A stretch of 55,363 bases of DNA. It comes from Saccharomonospora azurea NA-128 (GTDB taxonomy: Bacteria; Actinomycetota; Actinomycetes; Mycobacteriales; Pseudonocardiaceae). Below are positions 8,312-16,696 of this stretch, piece by piece. Where the stretch lies: positions 976,481 through 1,031,843 of the forward strand of contig NZ_CM001466.1 in assembly GCF_000231055.2 (NCBI RefSeq), given 5' to 3'. Below the pieces are notes generated by a model. The model was given only the letters and a program-made list of their open reading frames with translations. It ran no database searches and was not told the DNA's origin. Each line of letters begins with the position of its first letter. Position 1 is the first letter of the stretch. Both the position numbers and the translations under genes were made by a program.

Positions 8312-9625
8312 TCAGGACGCGATCTGCTTGGCGGCGTCGACGAACCGTTCCCAGCCCTCGGCCGGTGACGTGCCCTGCTCCACCGCCTGCAACGCGGGGC
8401 TCAGCGCGTTCTCCTGGATCTTGCCGTCACCCGGCCCCTTGTACTGGGCCTCGCCGATCGCCTTCGCCTGCTCGGCGAACAGTTCCCCCATGGGCGGGCC
8501 GTCGAAGTAGTCGTTGGTGGCCGACAGCAGATCCGGCGATTCCAGCGCCTCGACCTGGCTCGGGAACACCCCGGCCGCCTTGAAGGCCTTGATCTGCTGC
8601 TCCGGAGCGGTCAACCATGCCGCCAGTGCCGCGGCCTCCTCGGGATGCTCGCTTTGCGTCGGAACGGCCAGGTACGACCCGCCCCAGTTGCGCGGGCCTC
8701 CGGGGAAGGCGTCGGTGACGGCCCAGGCGCCCGCGAGGTCCTCGCCGGCCTGTTCCTCGATCACCCCGAGCATCCACGAGGGACACGTCTTCGTCGCGAA
8801 CGCCGACTGTGTGAAGCCGCTGTTCCACTCGTTGGAGAACGCCACCAGTCCCGCCGACTGTCCGCGTGCCACCGCGTCGGTCACCCGGTCCCAGTTGCGC
8901 TTGATCTCGGGATTCGACTCGACCGTCAACCGGTCCTGGCGGTCGAAGTAACCGACGTCGAGCTGGTTCTGCATCGCGTTGAAGATCTGCGCCGCCGAGT
9001 CGAACCACGCCACGCCGTCGACGTTCGCGACGAACTCGTCACCGGCGGCGAAGTAGCTGTCCCACGACTCGAACAACTCGGCCACCTCGTCCGGTTCGGA
9101 CGGAAGACCCGCCTGCTCGAAGAGGTCCTTGCGATAGCACATCGCGAGCGGCCCGATGTCCGTGCCGTACCCGATGAGCCTGCCGTCCTTGTCGAGGGCC
9201 GCCTCGTACTTCCAGTCGAGCCAGCGGTCGGGGCCCGCCTCCTTCGGCCCGATCTCGGTGAGGTCGTGGAAGCGGCTCGATTTGTCGAGCACCTCGGGAA
9301 GGTGCGCCTCCTCGACCGCCACCACGTCGTCGAGGCCCGACCCCGCCCCGAGCTTGGTGAACAGCGACTGGTGGTACGGACCGCCCTGACCGGTCTCGTG
9401 GACGACGATGTCGATGTCCGGGTGCAGGCGCTCGTACTCGGCGTACAGCTCCTCGTATCCGAACTCGTTGAACGTCGAGATGCTGAGCTGGAGCTTGCCG
9501 TCGGCGGCGGCGTCGTCCCCGCCGCAGGCCACGGTCACCAAGCCGACCGCGGCGACGGCGGAGGCGGTGGCGATGGCACGTCTGGCGGGCCCGGCTTGTC
9601 CGGTGCGTCGGAGATGGTGTCGCAC
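8312..9625 (-). CDS. cebE: CUT1 sugar-binding lipoprotein, CebE-like
   Basis: A 437-residue extracytoplasmic solute-binding protein. The N-terminus has an arginine-rich n-region, a hydrophobic stretch and a lipobox (VTVAC) at about residue 35, so it is probably a membrane-anchored lipoprotein. The body is family-1 binding protein (FNEFGYEEL..; WAVTDAFPGGPRNWGGSYLAVP). The GTG at 9625 was chosen for the AAGGGG ribosome site five bases upstream; an in-frame ATG at 9793 would place the CebR box inside the gene and lacks a signal-peptide context. First gene of the operon cebE-cebF-cebG-bglC-cebR. Confidence 0.88.
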   Translation of the reverse strand: MRHHLRRTGQAGPARRAIATASAVAAVGLVTVACGGDDAAADGKLQLSISTFNEFGYEELYAEYERLHPDIDIVVHETGQGGPYHQSLFTKLGAGSGLDDVVAVEEAHLPEVLDKSSRFHDLTEIGPKEAGPDRWLDWKYEAALDKDGRLIGYGTDIGPLAMCYRKDLFEQAGLPSEPDEVAELFESWDSYFAAGDEFVANVDGVAWFDSAAQIFNAMQNQLDVGYFDRQDRLTVESNPEIKRNWDRVTDAVARGQSAGLVAFSNEWNSGFTQSAFATKTCPSWMLGVIEEQAGEDLAGAWAVTDAFPGGPRNWGGSYLAVPTQSEHPEEAAALAAWLTAPEQQIKAFKAAGVFPSQVEALESPDLLSATNDYFDGPPMGELFAEQAKAIGEAQYKGPGDGKIQENALSPALQAVEQGTSPAEGWERFVDAAKQIAS

Positions 9626-9659
9626 GGTGACCCCTTGTCGGGTTGGGCTACACGGATTT

Positions 9660-9673
9660 TGGGAGCGCTCCCA
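9660..9673. promoter_or_regulatory. CebR box 1
   Basis: Perfect 14-bp palindrome TGGGAGCGCTCCCA, identical to the CebR operator known from Streptomyces, 35-48 bp upstream of the cebE-like GTG. The adjacent cebR-like gene supplies the matching repressor. Confidence 0.88.
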
Positions 9674-9778
9674 GTCAGGACAGCAGCCTGCCCCGCCATC
9701 CCATCGAGTGTCAATGACCCATGACCAGGTCGTTATCGAAGCGGCCGCAGGAACCGGAGCGTCAGGGGGCCGCAACTT

Positions 9779-9792
9779 CGAGAGCGCTCCCA
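9779..9792. promoter_or_regulatory. CebR box 2 (imperfect)
   Basis: CGAGAGCGCTCCCA matches the CebR palindrome at 12 of 14 positions. Its centre is 119 bp from box 1, close to the 3' end of the upstream hydrolase gene. It could be an auxiliary operator for looping, or chance. Confidence 0.5.
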
Positions 9793-9825
9793 ATGCGCCG
9801 AGGTGGCTCGGAACCCCCTCGGCGA

Positions 9826-10692
9826 CTACGCGAGAGTCCGGCCGAGAAAGCCGCGGAGATAACCCACGGCGGTGTCGAAGTCGGATTCGAGCACGAAATG
9901 CCCGGCGTCGAGGAGGTGGATCTCGACCTCGGGAAGGTCGCTCCGGAACGCGCGGGCACCGTCAGGGCCGAAGATCTCGTCGTTGGCACCCCACACGGCG
10001 AGCAGCGGCACCTGCGTTTCGCGGAAGTACTCGTGCACGCGCGGATACAGGGCGACGTTGCTCGTGTAGTCGGCGAACAGCCGGAGCTGAGCAGCCTCGA
10101 CACCGGGGCGCTGGAACAGCGCGTGGTCGTACGTCCACGTGTCGGGACTGACGAGAGCGGGGTCGGGAACGCCGTGGGTGTACTGCCAGCGGATCGCGTC
10201 CCAGCCGAGGGCGTCGCGCAGGACGGCCTCGTTGTCGGGATTCGGATCGGCCGCGTAGGCCCAGATCGGCTCCCAGAACGGCTCCACGAAGCCTGCGTCG
10301 TAGGCGTTGCCGTTCTGGCTGACGATCGCGGAGACCCGCTCAGGGTGCGCCAACGCGAGTCGCCAACCGATGGGCGCCCCGTAGTCCTGCACGTAGACCG
10401 CGAACTCCTCCACCCCCACCGCGTCCAGCAGACCCTCGGTGACGGAGGCGAGCGTGTCGAAGCTGTAGTCGACGTCGTCGACCGGCGGCGTGTCCGAGTG
10501 TCCGAACCCGAGGTGATCCGGGGCGATGACGTGATAACGGTCGGCCAGTGCCGGGACGAGGTGGCGGAACATGTGTGAACTCGCGGGATAGCCGTGCAGA
10601 AGAAGCACGGTCGGAGCCTGCCTCGGCCCGGCCTCCCGATAGAAGATCCGATGGCCGGAGACGGTCACGGCCCGGTGGCGCACGTCGCTCAA
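9826..10692 (-). CDS. Alpha/beta hydrolase, haloalkane dehalogenase/epoxide hydrolase-like
   Basis: A 288-residue cytosolic alpha/beta hydrolase. The nucleophile elbow is VQDYGAP with Asp103, not serine, as in haloalkane dehalogenases and epoxide hydrolases; the oxyanion motif is LLHGYPASS and the general base is in DAGHFVLES, with an acid in WGANDEIFG. The substrate cannot be deduced. It is divergent from a CGNR zinc-finger regulator, with shared repeats CTAACC/GGTTAG in the 100-bp gap, suggesting that the regulator controls it. Confidence 0.82.
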   Translation of the reverse strand: MSDVRHRAVTVSGHRIFYREAGPRQAPTVLLLHGYPASSHMFRHLVPALADRYHVIAPDHLGFGHSDTPPVDDVDYSFDTLASVTEGLLDAVGVEEFAVYVQDYGAPIGWRLALAHPERVSAIVSQNGNAYDAGFVEPFWEPIWAYAADPNPDNEAVLRDALGWDAIRWQYTHGVPDPALVSPDTWTYDHALFQRPGVEAAQLRLFADYTSNVALYPRVHEYFRETQVPLLAVWGANDEIFGPDGARAFRSDLPEVEIHLLDAGHFVLESDFDTAVGYLRGFLGRTLA

Positions 10693-10693
10693 T

Positions 10694-10780
10694 CTAACCC
10701 CTTCAGTGGTTTTATCCAGTTAGGTTGCCGGCGACTGTAGCCCGCTACCCTAACCCTGTCAACAATCCGATACTGGTTAG
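10694..10780. promoter_or_regulatory. Divergent promoter region with repeated CTAACC/GGTTAG hexamers
   Basis: The short intergenic region has CTAACC at 10694-10699, GTTAGG at 10719-10724, CTAACC at 10750-10755 and GGTTAG at 10775-10780: two inverted pairs, one near each gene start. It is clearly more AT-rich than its surroundings. The arrangement fits operators for the adjacent CGNR-type protein, but binding is inference. Confidence 0.45.
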
Positions 10781-10792
10781 ACTGTTGTGGTG

Positions 10793-11320
10793 ATGGCCGA
10801 CGACGACTGCGAGCTCCTGCTCGCGCTGCTCAACACCAGGCCGGTGAAGGACGGCGTCGAACACGACGAGCTCGCCGACGACCGCGCGGCACGACGGTGG
10901 TCCACCGCCCGTGGTGGCACCGGGACACCGCACGAACTGCGGCTGTTGCGACGTCTCCGAGAACACGTGAGCCAGGTCGTGCTGGGCCGGGCTCCCGCGA
11001 CCGTGCTGGCGGCGGCACTCGACGGAGTCCATCAGCGCCCCCACCTCAGCGACGCCGGCCTGAGGTGGGAACTGGTCACGGAACCAGACCGGCGTCTGGC
11101 GGCACGGGTGGTGCTGGCCTGGGCCTGGGTGGACGAACACCTGCCGGGACGCCTCCGGCCGTGCGGCAACGACGAATGTCGGTTGTTCCTGCTCGACCGC
11201 AGCAAGGCCAACCGGGCTCGCTGGTGCTCGATGGCGACCTGCGGCAACCGCATGAAGGCCAGGCGCCACTACGAACGCACCCGAGGTTCCGCCCCTCCCG
11301 GCAGAACGAGTGGTCAGTGA
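10793..11320 (+). CDS. CGNR zinc-finger transcriptional regulator
   Basis: A 175-residue protein with an N-terminal ABATE-like stress region (ELLLALLNTRP at residues 5-20) and a C-terminal CGNR zinc finger: CGNDECRLFLLDRSK..RWCSMATCGNRMKARRHYER, with the four cysteines that define the family. Such proteins are presumed DNA-binding regulators. No ribosome site precedes the ATG at 10793 or the in-frame GTGs at 10787 and 10790, so the transcript may be leaderless. It is divergent from the dehalogenase-like hydrolase, its likely target. Confidence 0.85.
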   Translation: MADDDCELLLALLNTRPVKDGVEHDELADDRAARRWSTARGGTGTPHELRLLRRLREHVSQVVLGRAPATVLAAALDGVHQRPHLSDAGLRWELVTEPDRRLAARVVLAWAWVDEHLPGRLRPCGNDECRLFLLDRSKANRARWCSMATCGNRMKARRHYERTRGSAPPGRTSGQ

Positions 11321-11389
11321 GCGGACCCGCCCGCCACTGGCCCGCAGAGGTACAGTCCGGCGCGAGACCGCACCGCAGGAGGAGGCAAC

Positions 11390-12151
11390 GTGGCCACTGG
11401 ATACGACGTCGTCGGCAGCGGGGAACACACGGTCATCGCCGTGCACGGCTGGTTCGGTTCCGCGCGTGCCTGGCAGCCGCTGATCCCCCATCTCGACCCG
11501 ACCGCGTTCCGCTACGTGTTCGTGAACCTGCGCGGTTACGGCGACCGCCGCGGCGAACCGGGCGAGCACACCCTCGCCGAGGCGGCGTCCGACGTGCGCG
11601 CCGTGGCCGACGCGGTGTCGGCGGAGCGGTTCTCCCTGGTGGGCCATTCGATGGGCGGCTCCGTCATGCAGCGCGTGCTCGCCGACGCGCCCGAGCGGGT
11701 GCGCTCGCTCGTCGGCATCTCGCCCGTCCCGGCCTCGGGCGTTCCGTTCGACGACGACGGCTGGGCGCTGTTCTCGGGCGCGGCGACCGACCCGGAGAAG
11801 CGCCGCGCGATCGTCGACCTCACCACGGGCAACCGGCTGACGGGCGTGTGGCTGGACGCGATGGTCCGCCATTCCCTGGAGCACTCCGACGAGCGGGCGT
11901 TCGCCGACTACCTGCTCGCCTGGGCGAAGACCGACTTCCACGCCGACATCGAGGGCGACCCGACACCGGTGAAGGTCATCGTCGGCGAACACGATCCGGC
12001 GCTCGGCGAAGCCACCATGCGGCAGACGTTCACCCGGTGGTACCCGAACTGCACCGTGGACGTGCTGGCCAACTGCGGGCACTACGCCATCGACGAGACA
12101 CCGGTGGCTCTCGCGACGAGTCTGGAAACCTTCCTGCGCGAGGCGCCGTAG
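11390..12151 (+). CDS. Alpha/beta hydrolase
   Basis: A 253-residue serine hydrolase fold protein. Nucleophile elbow GHSMGG with Ser87, oxyanion region HGWFGSARAW, an acid in VGEHDPALG and a general base in CGHYAIDE. No lid or substrate motif identifies the reaction; esterase or lactonase are possible. GTG start with an excellent AGGAGGAGG site seven bases upstream. It follows the CGNR gene by 69 bp on the same strand and is convergent with the alcohol dehydrogenase gene. Confidence 0.82.
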   Translation: MATGYDVVGSGEHTVIAVHGWFGSARAWQPLIPHLDPTAFRYVFVNLRGYGDRRGEPGEHTLAEAASDVRAVADAVSAERFSLVGHSMGGSVMQRVLADAPERVRSLVGISPVPASGVPFDDDGWALFSGAATDPEKRRAIVDLTTGNRLTGVWLDAMVRHSLEHSDERAFADYLLAWAKTDFHADIEGDPTPVKVIVGEHDPALGEATMRQTFTRWYPNCTVDVLANCGHYAIDETPVALATSLETFLREAP

Positions 12152-12173
12152 GCACGCGCGGCACCGAAGCCGG

Positions 12174-13226
12174 TCAGGGCCGCACCAGCACCTTGACCGC
12201 GCCCGCGGCGGGATCGGCGACCGTGCGCAGGGCCTGCTCGACCTGCTCCAGACCGAACTCGTGGGTCATGATCCGTGCCGGAACGAGCGTGCCGACGGCG
12301 AACGCCCGCACCGCGTGCACCCACGCCCGCGGCGGTGCGCCGAACACGGTGTGCAGCGTGATCTGGTCGGTGACGAGGTCGCGGGTGCCGAGTACGTCGT
12401 GCTCGCCGGGAATGCCGGTGAGCACGACTCGGCCACCCCGCCGGGCCAGGCGCACGGCCGTCGCGGCGGTGCCGGTGTGCCCGGCCGCCTCCACGACGGC
12501 GTCGAACCGTCCGGCCAGCGTCTCACCCTCGTCGGGAAGGACGAGACGGCTCGCTCCACACGCGAGGGCGAGCTCGGACCGGCCGAGCTCCGGGTGCACG
12601 ACGACGAGTTCGGCGGGACTGTGGGCCCGCACCAGCTGCGTGGCGAGCAACCCGAGCGTCCCACCGCCGACCACGGCGACCCGATCGCCCTGCCGCACGT
12701 CGAGCCTCAGGCACGCCTCCGCCACGCACGCGGCCGGTTCCAGCCCCGCTGCCGAGCGCAGATCGGCACCCGCCGGAAGGACGTGCAGCAGCCTCGCCGG
12801 GACGCAAAGCCAGTCCGCCCACGCGCCGTCGCGGGTGAACCCCGTTTCGTCGTAGGCGCCGTGACAGACGGTGGGCTCGCCCCGCCGGCAGGCGGGGCAG
12901 CGTTGGCAGGACCGGAATCCCTCCCCCACCACGGAGCGGCCGACGAGTGCACCGTCCACACCGGACCCGACGGCGACGACCGTGCCCGACCACTCGTGCC
13001 CGGGCACGACCGGATACCGGGCGTACGCCGCGGGTCGGGAACCCGTGAACAGCTCCACGTCCGAACCGCAGATGCCCGCGTAGGCCACACGCACCAGAGC
13101 CTCCCCGGCCGCGGGCCGAGGGCGCGGTGTCGTGACGATGCTCAGCTCTCCCGGCTGTTCGAGCCGCACGGCACGATACGTCGCCCCGGCCTCCTCGCCG
13201 GTGTCCGGACCGGTGCCCCTGGTCAT
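12174..13226 (-). CDS. Zinc-dependent alcohol/polyol dehydrogenase (MDR)
   Basis: A 350-residue medium-chain dehydrogenase. The catalytic zinc ligand region CGSDVELF and GHEWSG, and the structural-zinc lobe CQRCPACRRGEPTVC with four cysteines, are all present; the NAD(P) loop is VVGGGTLGLLA. The family oxidises sugars or polyols. The ATG at 13226 has AAGGAG six bases upstream and is preferred; an ATG at 13280 overlapping the SMP-30 stop would add 18 residues. Co-directional with the SMP-30 lactonase, so oxidation of an aldose to a lactone followed by hydrolysis is a reasonable pathway guess. Confidence 0.85.
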   Translation of the reverse strand: MTRGTGPDTGEEAGATYRAVRLEQPGELSIVTTPRPRPAAGEALVRVAYAGICGSDVELFTGSRPAAYARYPVVPGHEWSGTVVAVGSGVDGALVGRSVVGEGFRSCQRCPACRRGEPTVCHGAYDETGFTRDGAWADWLCVPARLLHVLPAGADLRSAAGLEPAACVAEACLRLDVRQGDRVAVVGGGTLGLLATQLVRAHSPAELVVVHPELGRSELALACGASRLVLPDEGETLAGRFDAVVEAAGHTGTAATAVRLARRGGRVVLTGIPGEHDVLGTRDLVTDQITLHTVFGAPPRAWVHAVRAFAVGTLVPARIMTHEFGLEQVEQALRTVADPAAGAVKVLVRP

Positions 13227-13276
13227 CGCGAACTCCTTCGTCGGCCGTCCCGTCCGCTCCGGCTGCACGTCCTCGG

Positions 13277-14137
13277 TCATCCCGCGAACGCCGCGGTGGG
13301 CAGACCGGCGATGCCCGGGCGGCAGTGGAACAGCGCTCCGGCGGTCGGCTGCGCGTCCTGGGCGATCCCCTGCCGCGAGGTGGTGATGTAGAGGTCGGTG
13401 AGGTCCGGGCCGCCGAACGCGCACGCGGTCACCTGGGACGGCCCCACGTCGATCACCTCGTCCAGCACGCCCTCGGGCGTGTACCGGTGCACAGCGCCGC
13501 CGCCCCACAACGCCACCCACAGGCCGCCGTCGACGTCGAGCGCCAAGCCGTCGGGCACACCGTGTTCGGCCGCGACGTGCACGACGGTGCGCCGGGCGGA
13601 GAAGCGCCCCGTGCCGGGGTCGACGTCGAACGCGTCGACGCGCCGGGTCGGCGAGTCGATGTAGTACACGGTGTCGCCGTCGGCGTTCCACGCGATGCCG
13701 TTCGACACGGTCACTCCGGTGAGCACCGTGCGCGTGGTGCCGTCGGGGTCGAGCCGGTACAGGCTGCCGCGCCCCGGGGTTTCGTCGTAGGCCATCGAGC
13801 CGCAGTAGAACCGCCCCTGCCGGTCGCAGCCGCCGTCGTTCATCCGCACCGACTCGTCGTCCCACAGGGGTTCCAGCGTCGTCACCTCCGCGGTCTCCGG
13901 GTCGGTGAGGGCGAAGCCGCGCTCCACCGCGACGACGAGCCCGCCCCCGACCCGAGGTCGCACGGCGGCGGCCACTGTGGACACCCGCTGCCGTGACACG
14001 GCCAACTCACCCGGAGCCCAGCCGAGCACGTCACCGCGCAGCAGGTCCACCCAGCGAAGCCGAGCCGCACCGCTGTCCCACACGGGACCTTCGCCGTGGT
14101 CGGTACAGACGTCGGTCACCTGCTCCGCGCGCGGCAC
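13277..14137 (-). CDS. SMP-30/gluconolactonase family sugar lactonase
   Basis: A 286-residue six-bladed propeller. Metal-ligand motifs of the family are visible: GEGPVWD near residue 14, SVRMNDGGCDRQGRFYCGSM, VSNGIAWN and PDGLALDVDGGLWVALW. It would hydrolyse an aldonolactone to the acid. The GTG at 14137 follows GGAGG by seven bases. It precedes the dehydrogenase gene and diverges from a LacI regulator, with the palindrome TGTTAGCGCTAACA between them. This links it to the same sugar signal that controls the ytf-type transporter. Confidence 0.85.
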   Translation of the reverse strand: MPRAEQVTDVCTDHGEGPVWDSGAARLRWVDLLRGDVLGWAPGELAVSRQRVSTVAAAVRPRVGGGLVVAVERGFALTDPETAEVTTLEPLWDDESVRMNDGGCDRQGRFYCGSMAYDETPGRGSLYRLDPDGTTRTVLTGVTVSNGIAWNADGDTVYYIDSPTRRVDAFDVDPGTGRFSARRTVVHVAAEHGVPDGLALDVDGGLWVALWGGGAVHRYTPEGVLDEVIDVGPSQVTACAFGGPDLTDLYITTSRQGIAQDAQPTAGALFHCRPGIAGLPTAAFAG

Positions 14138-14229
14138 CGCCACACCTCCGTGAACTCGACCGACTCGACTGACTCCACGACCATCCGACGGTCCTCCTCC
14201 GGCACCTCGGCCACCAGGCACGATGCCAG

Positions 14230-14243
14230 TGTTAGCGCTAACA
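14230..14243. promoter_or_regulatory. LacI-type operator, perfect palindrome
   Basis: TGTTAGCGCTAACA, a perfect 14-bp palindrome with the central CG expected for LacI/GalR proteins, in the 279-bp region between the SMP-30 gene and the divergent LacI gene (14417). A near-copy lies at 15479-15492 ahead of the transporter operon, so the same repressor probably controls both. Confidence 0.8.
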
Positions 14244-14416
14244 TCCCAGTGGTCAAGCCGACGTCGTTCTCCCGCCACCGGTTCCTTGCCCGCTTCGAGT
14301 CCTCGATGTGATCGCTCACCATGCCCATCCCGCCGCCCTCGCCGCGGCACCTGTGCGACACGGTGCCGGACATCCAGCGGTAGCGTCGGGTCGAAACCGA
14401 TATTCCGGAGGTAGGA

Positions 14417-15490
14417 ATGGCGAGGAACGCACCGGCCGCACCGGGGCACACGCAGCGGCCCGCGGTGATGGCCGACGTGGCCCGGCTGGCCGGAGTGTCC
14501 CAGCAGACGGTGTCGCGCGTGCTCAACCACCACCCGTCCGTTTCCCCCGGAACGCGCACGCGCGTCCTCGCGGCCATCGAGGAACTCGGCTACCGCCCCA
14601 ACTCCGCCGCCCGCGCACTCGCCTCCAAGCGCACGAAGGTCATCGGCGTGGTCGGCTTCGACGCCTCCCTCTACGGTCCCGCCAGCACGCTCGCCGGCCT
14701 GGAGCAGGCCGCCCACAGCGCGGGCTACTTCGTGAGCGTGGCCAGCATGCGGGCGCCGGACGGCGACGCCGTGCAGCAGGCGCTGCGACGACTGACCAGC
14801 CAGTCCGTGGAAGGCGTCGTGGTGATCGCGCCCCAGCGGGCGACCGTCGACGCCCTCGCCGACGCACCCGCCGATCTACCCCTCGTCGTCGTGGAGGGCG
14901 GCGACGGCAACGGCCGCCCGGTGGTGTGCGTCGACCAGGTGGCCGGAGCCCGCCTCGCGACGCGCCACCTGCTCGACCAGGGGGCGCCCACCGTGTGGCA
15001 CGTCGCCGGGCCGGACGGGTGGCTGGAGGCGCAGAACCGGATCACCGGCTGGCGCGAGGAGCTGCGCGACGCGGGCGCCGAGGCCCCGGAGCCGCTGCGC
15101 GGCGACTGGAGTCCGGCGTCGGGCTACTCGGCGGGACAGCTCCTGGCCGAGCGTTCCGACGTGCGCGCGGTGTTCGTGGCCAACGACCAGATGGCGCTGG
15201 GCGTGCTGCGCGCCTTCCACGAGCACGGGGTGTCCGTGCCCGACGACGTCCTCGTGGCCGGGTTCGACGACGTCCCGGAGTCGGCCTACTTCACTCCCCC
15301 GCTGACCACGGTGCGCCAGGACTTCGACGCGGTGGGACGCCGCAGCATCGACCTGCTGCTGGAGCTCATCGACACCGCCGCCGAGAACGCCTCGGGCAGG
15401 ACGACGACGGTGGCTCCGGAGCTCGTCGTGCGGCAGAGCAGCGTCGGACGCCGACGTCGTCGCACGAGTCGCCGCAAAAGTGAGCGCTAA
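14417..15490 (+). CDS. LacI family transcriptional regulator
   Basis: A 357-residue LacI/GalR repressor. Helix-turn-helix at about residues 17-45 (VMADVARLAGVSQQTVSRVLNHHPSVS), hinge YRPNSAARALASKR, then a sugar-binding domain ending TPPLTTVRQDFDAVGRRS. The basic tail (GRRRRRTSRRKSER) is unusual. The gene's own end carries a copy of the operator half (15479-15492 overlaps its stop codon). Flanking genes suggest a sugar such as galactofuranose/arabinose as inducer; the ligand is inferred only. Confidence 0.9.
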   Translation: MARNAPAAPGHTQRPAVMADVARLAGVSQQTVSRVLNHHPSVSPGTRTRVLAAIEELGYRPNSAARALASKRTKVIGVVGFDASLYGPASTLAGLEQAAHSAGYFVSVASMRAPDGDAVQQALRRLTSQSVEGVVVIAPQRATVDALADAPADLPLVVVEGGDGNGRPVVCVDQVAGARLATRHLLDQGAPTVWHVAGPDGWLEAQNRITGWREELRDAGAEAPEPLRGDWSPASGYSAGQLLAERSDVRAVFVANDQMALGVLRAFHEHGVSVPDDVLVAGFDDVPESAYFTPPLTTVRQDFDAVGRRSIDLLLELIDTAAENASGRTTTVAPELVVRQSSVGRRRRRTSRRKSER

Positions 15491-15492
15491 CA
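15479..15492. promoter_or_regulatory. LacI-type operator 2, overlapping the lacI stop codon
   Basis: AGTGAGCGCTAACA matches the palindrome at 14230-14243 at 12 of 14 positions. It covers the last codons and the TAA stop of the lacI gene and lies about 165 bp upstream of the ytfQ-like start, so repression of the transporter from within the preceding gene is likely. Confidence 0.65.
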
Positions 15493-15655
15493 TACGGCGG
15501 CTTCCGCATCACGTCAAGCAAGAACAGCACTGGGAAAAGGCGCCTTGACGGTCCCCATGTGAGCGTTCACACTGATCGCGTCGGTGACGCAGCTCACCCC
15601 GCGGCGGAGTACTCGCGCCCGGTCCCGGCTCGCGACGCGATCAGGAGGAGGAGCA

Positions 15656-16621
15656 GTGCTCAGGAAGTTGGTGGCCGCGGCAGCCGCGGTGTCCCTGTTC
15701 GGCGCCCTCACGGCCTGCGGTTCCGGCGATTCCTCCGGCGCGGCCGACGACACCATCACCATGGGCTTCGCCCAGGTCGGCGCCGAGAGCGGCTGGCGCA
15801 CGGCGAACACGAAGTCGGTGCAGGAGGCGGCGGAACGGGCCGGGATCGAGCTCAAGTTCTCCGACGCCCAGCAGAAGCAGGAGAACCAGATCAAGGCCAT
15901 TCGGTCGTTCGTGCAGCAGCGCGTCGACGTCATCGCGTTCAGTCCGGTGGTCGAGACCGGCTGGGACACGGTGCTGCTGGAGGCCCAGCGCGCCGGTATC
16001 CCGGTGATCCTCACCGACCGCTCCATCGACTCCGACGACACGTCGCTGTACGAGACGTTCCTCGGCTCGGACTTCGTGGAGGAGGGCCGCAAGGCGGGTG
16101 CGTGGCTCGTCGAGGAGTCGCAGGGCGAGTCGAGTGTGAACGTCGTCGAGCTGGAGGGCACCACGGGCGCCGCGCCCGCGATCGACCGGCACACCGGCTT
16201 CGCCGAGGCGATCGCCGGCTCGAACATCGAGATCATCGCCTCGCAGACCGGCGACTTCACGCGCTCCGGCGGCAAGCAGGTGATGGAGGCGTTCCTCAAG
16301 GCGCACGACGACATCGACGTGGTCTACTCCCACAACGACGACATGGGCCTGGGCGCGATCGAGGCCATCGAGGCCGCGGGCCTGACCCCCGGCGAGGACA
16401 TCAAGATCATCACGGTGGACGCCGTGAAGGACGGCATGCAGGCGCTGGCGGACGGCCGGATCAACTTCATCGTGGAGTGCAACCCCCTGCTCGGCGACCA
16501 GCTCATGGAGTTGGCGAAGAAGGTCGTCGCGGGCGAGGAGGTCCCCGAGCGCGTCGTCGTCGAGGAGACGACCTTCACCCAGGAGCAGGCCGCCGAGGTG
16601 TTGCCCGACCGGAAGTACTGA
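15656..16621 (+). CDS. ytfQ: Galactofuranose-type sugar-binding lipoprotein
   Basis: A 321-residue CUT2 solute-binding protein. After a signal sequence with lipobox (LTAC at about residue 20) the mature part reads TITMGFAQVGAESGWRTANTKSVQEAAERAGIELKFSDAQQKQENQIKAIRSF in sections that closely follow E. coli YtfQ, including GDFTR and YSHNDDMGLGAIEA. YtfQ binds galactofuranose. GTG start with a strong AGGAGGAGGAG site. First gene of a four-gene transporter operon, behind LacI operator 2. Confidence 0.88.
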   Translation: MLRKLVAAAAAVSLFGALTACGSGDSSGAADDTITMGFAQVGAESGWRTANTKSVQEAAERAGIELKFSDAQQKQENQIKAIRSFVQQRVDVIAFSPVVETGWDTVLLEAQRAGIPVILTDRSIDSDDTSLYETFLGSDFVEEGRKAGAWLVEESQGESSVNVVELEGTTGAAPAIDRHTGFAEAIAGSNIEIIASQTGDFTRSGGKQVMEAFLKAHDDIDVVYSHNDDMGLGAIEAIEAAGLTPGEDIKIITVDAVKDGMQALADGRINFIVECNPLLGDQLMELAKKVVAGEEVPERVVVEETTFTQEQAAEVLPDRKY

Positions 16622-16657
16622 GCACATCCGCTCGGCGGAGCGCCTCCCCGTGGACGT

Positions 16658-16674
16658 GCGGGGCGGCGCCCCGC
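16658..16674 (+). other. Intra-operon RNA hairpin
   Basis: GCGGGGC-GGC-GCCCCGC, a perfect 7-bp stem with a 3-base loop in the 75-bp gap between the binding-protein and ATPase genes. Such hairpins commonly protect the upstream message or partly terminate, giving more binding protein than membrane complex. No U-run follows. Confidence 0.6.
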
Positions 16675-16696
16675 TTCCCGAGGACGAAGGCACACC

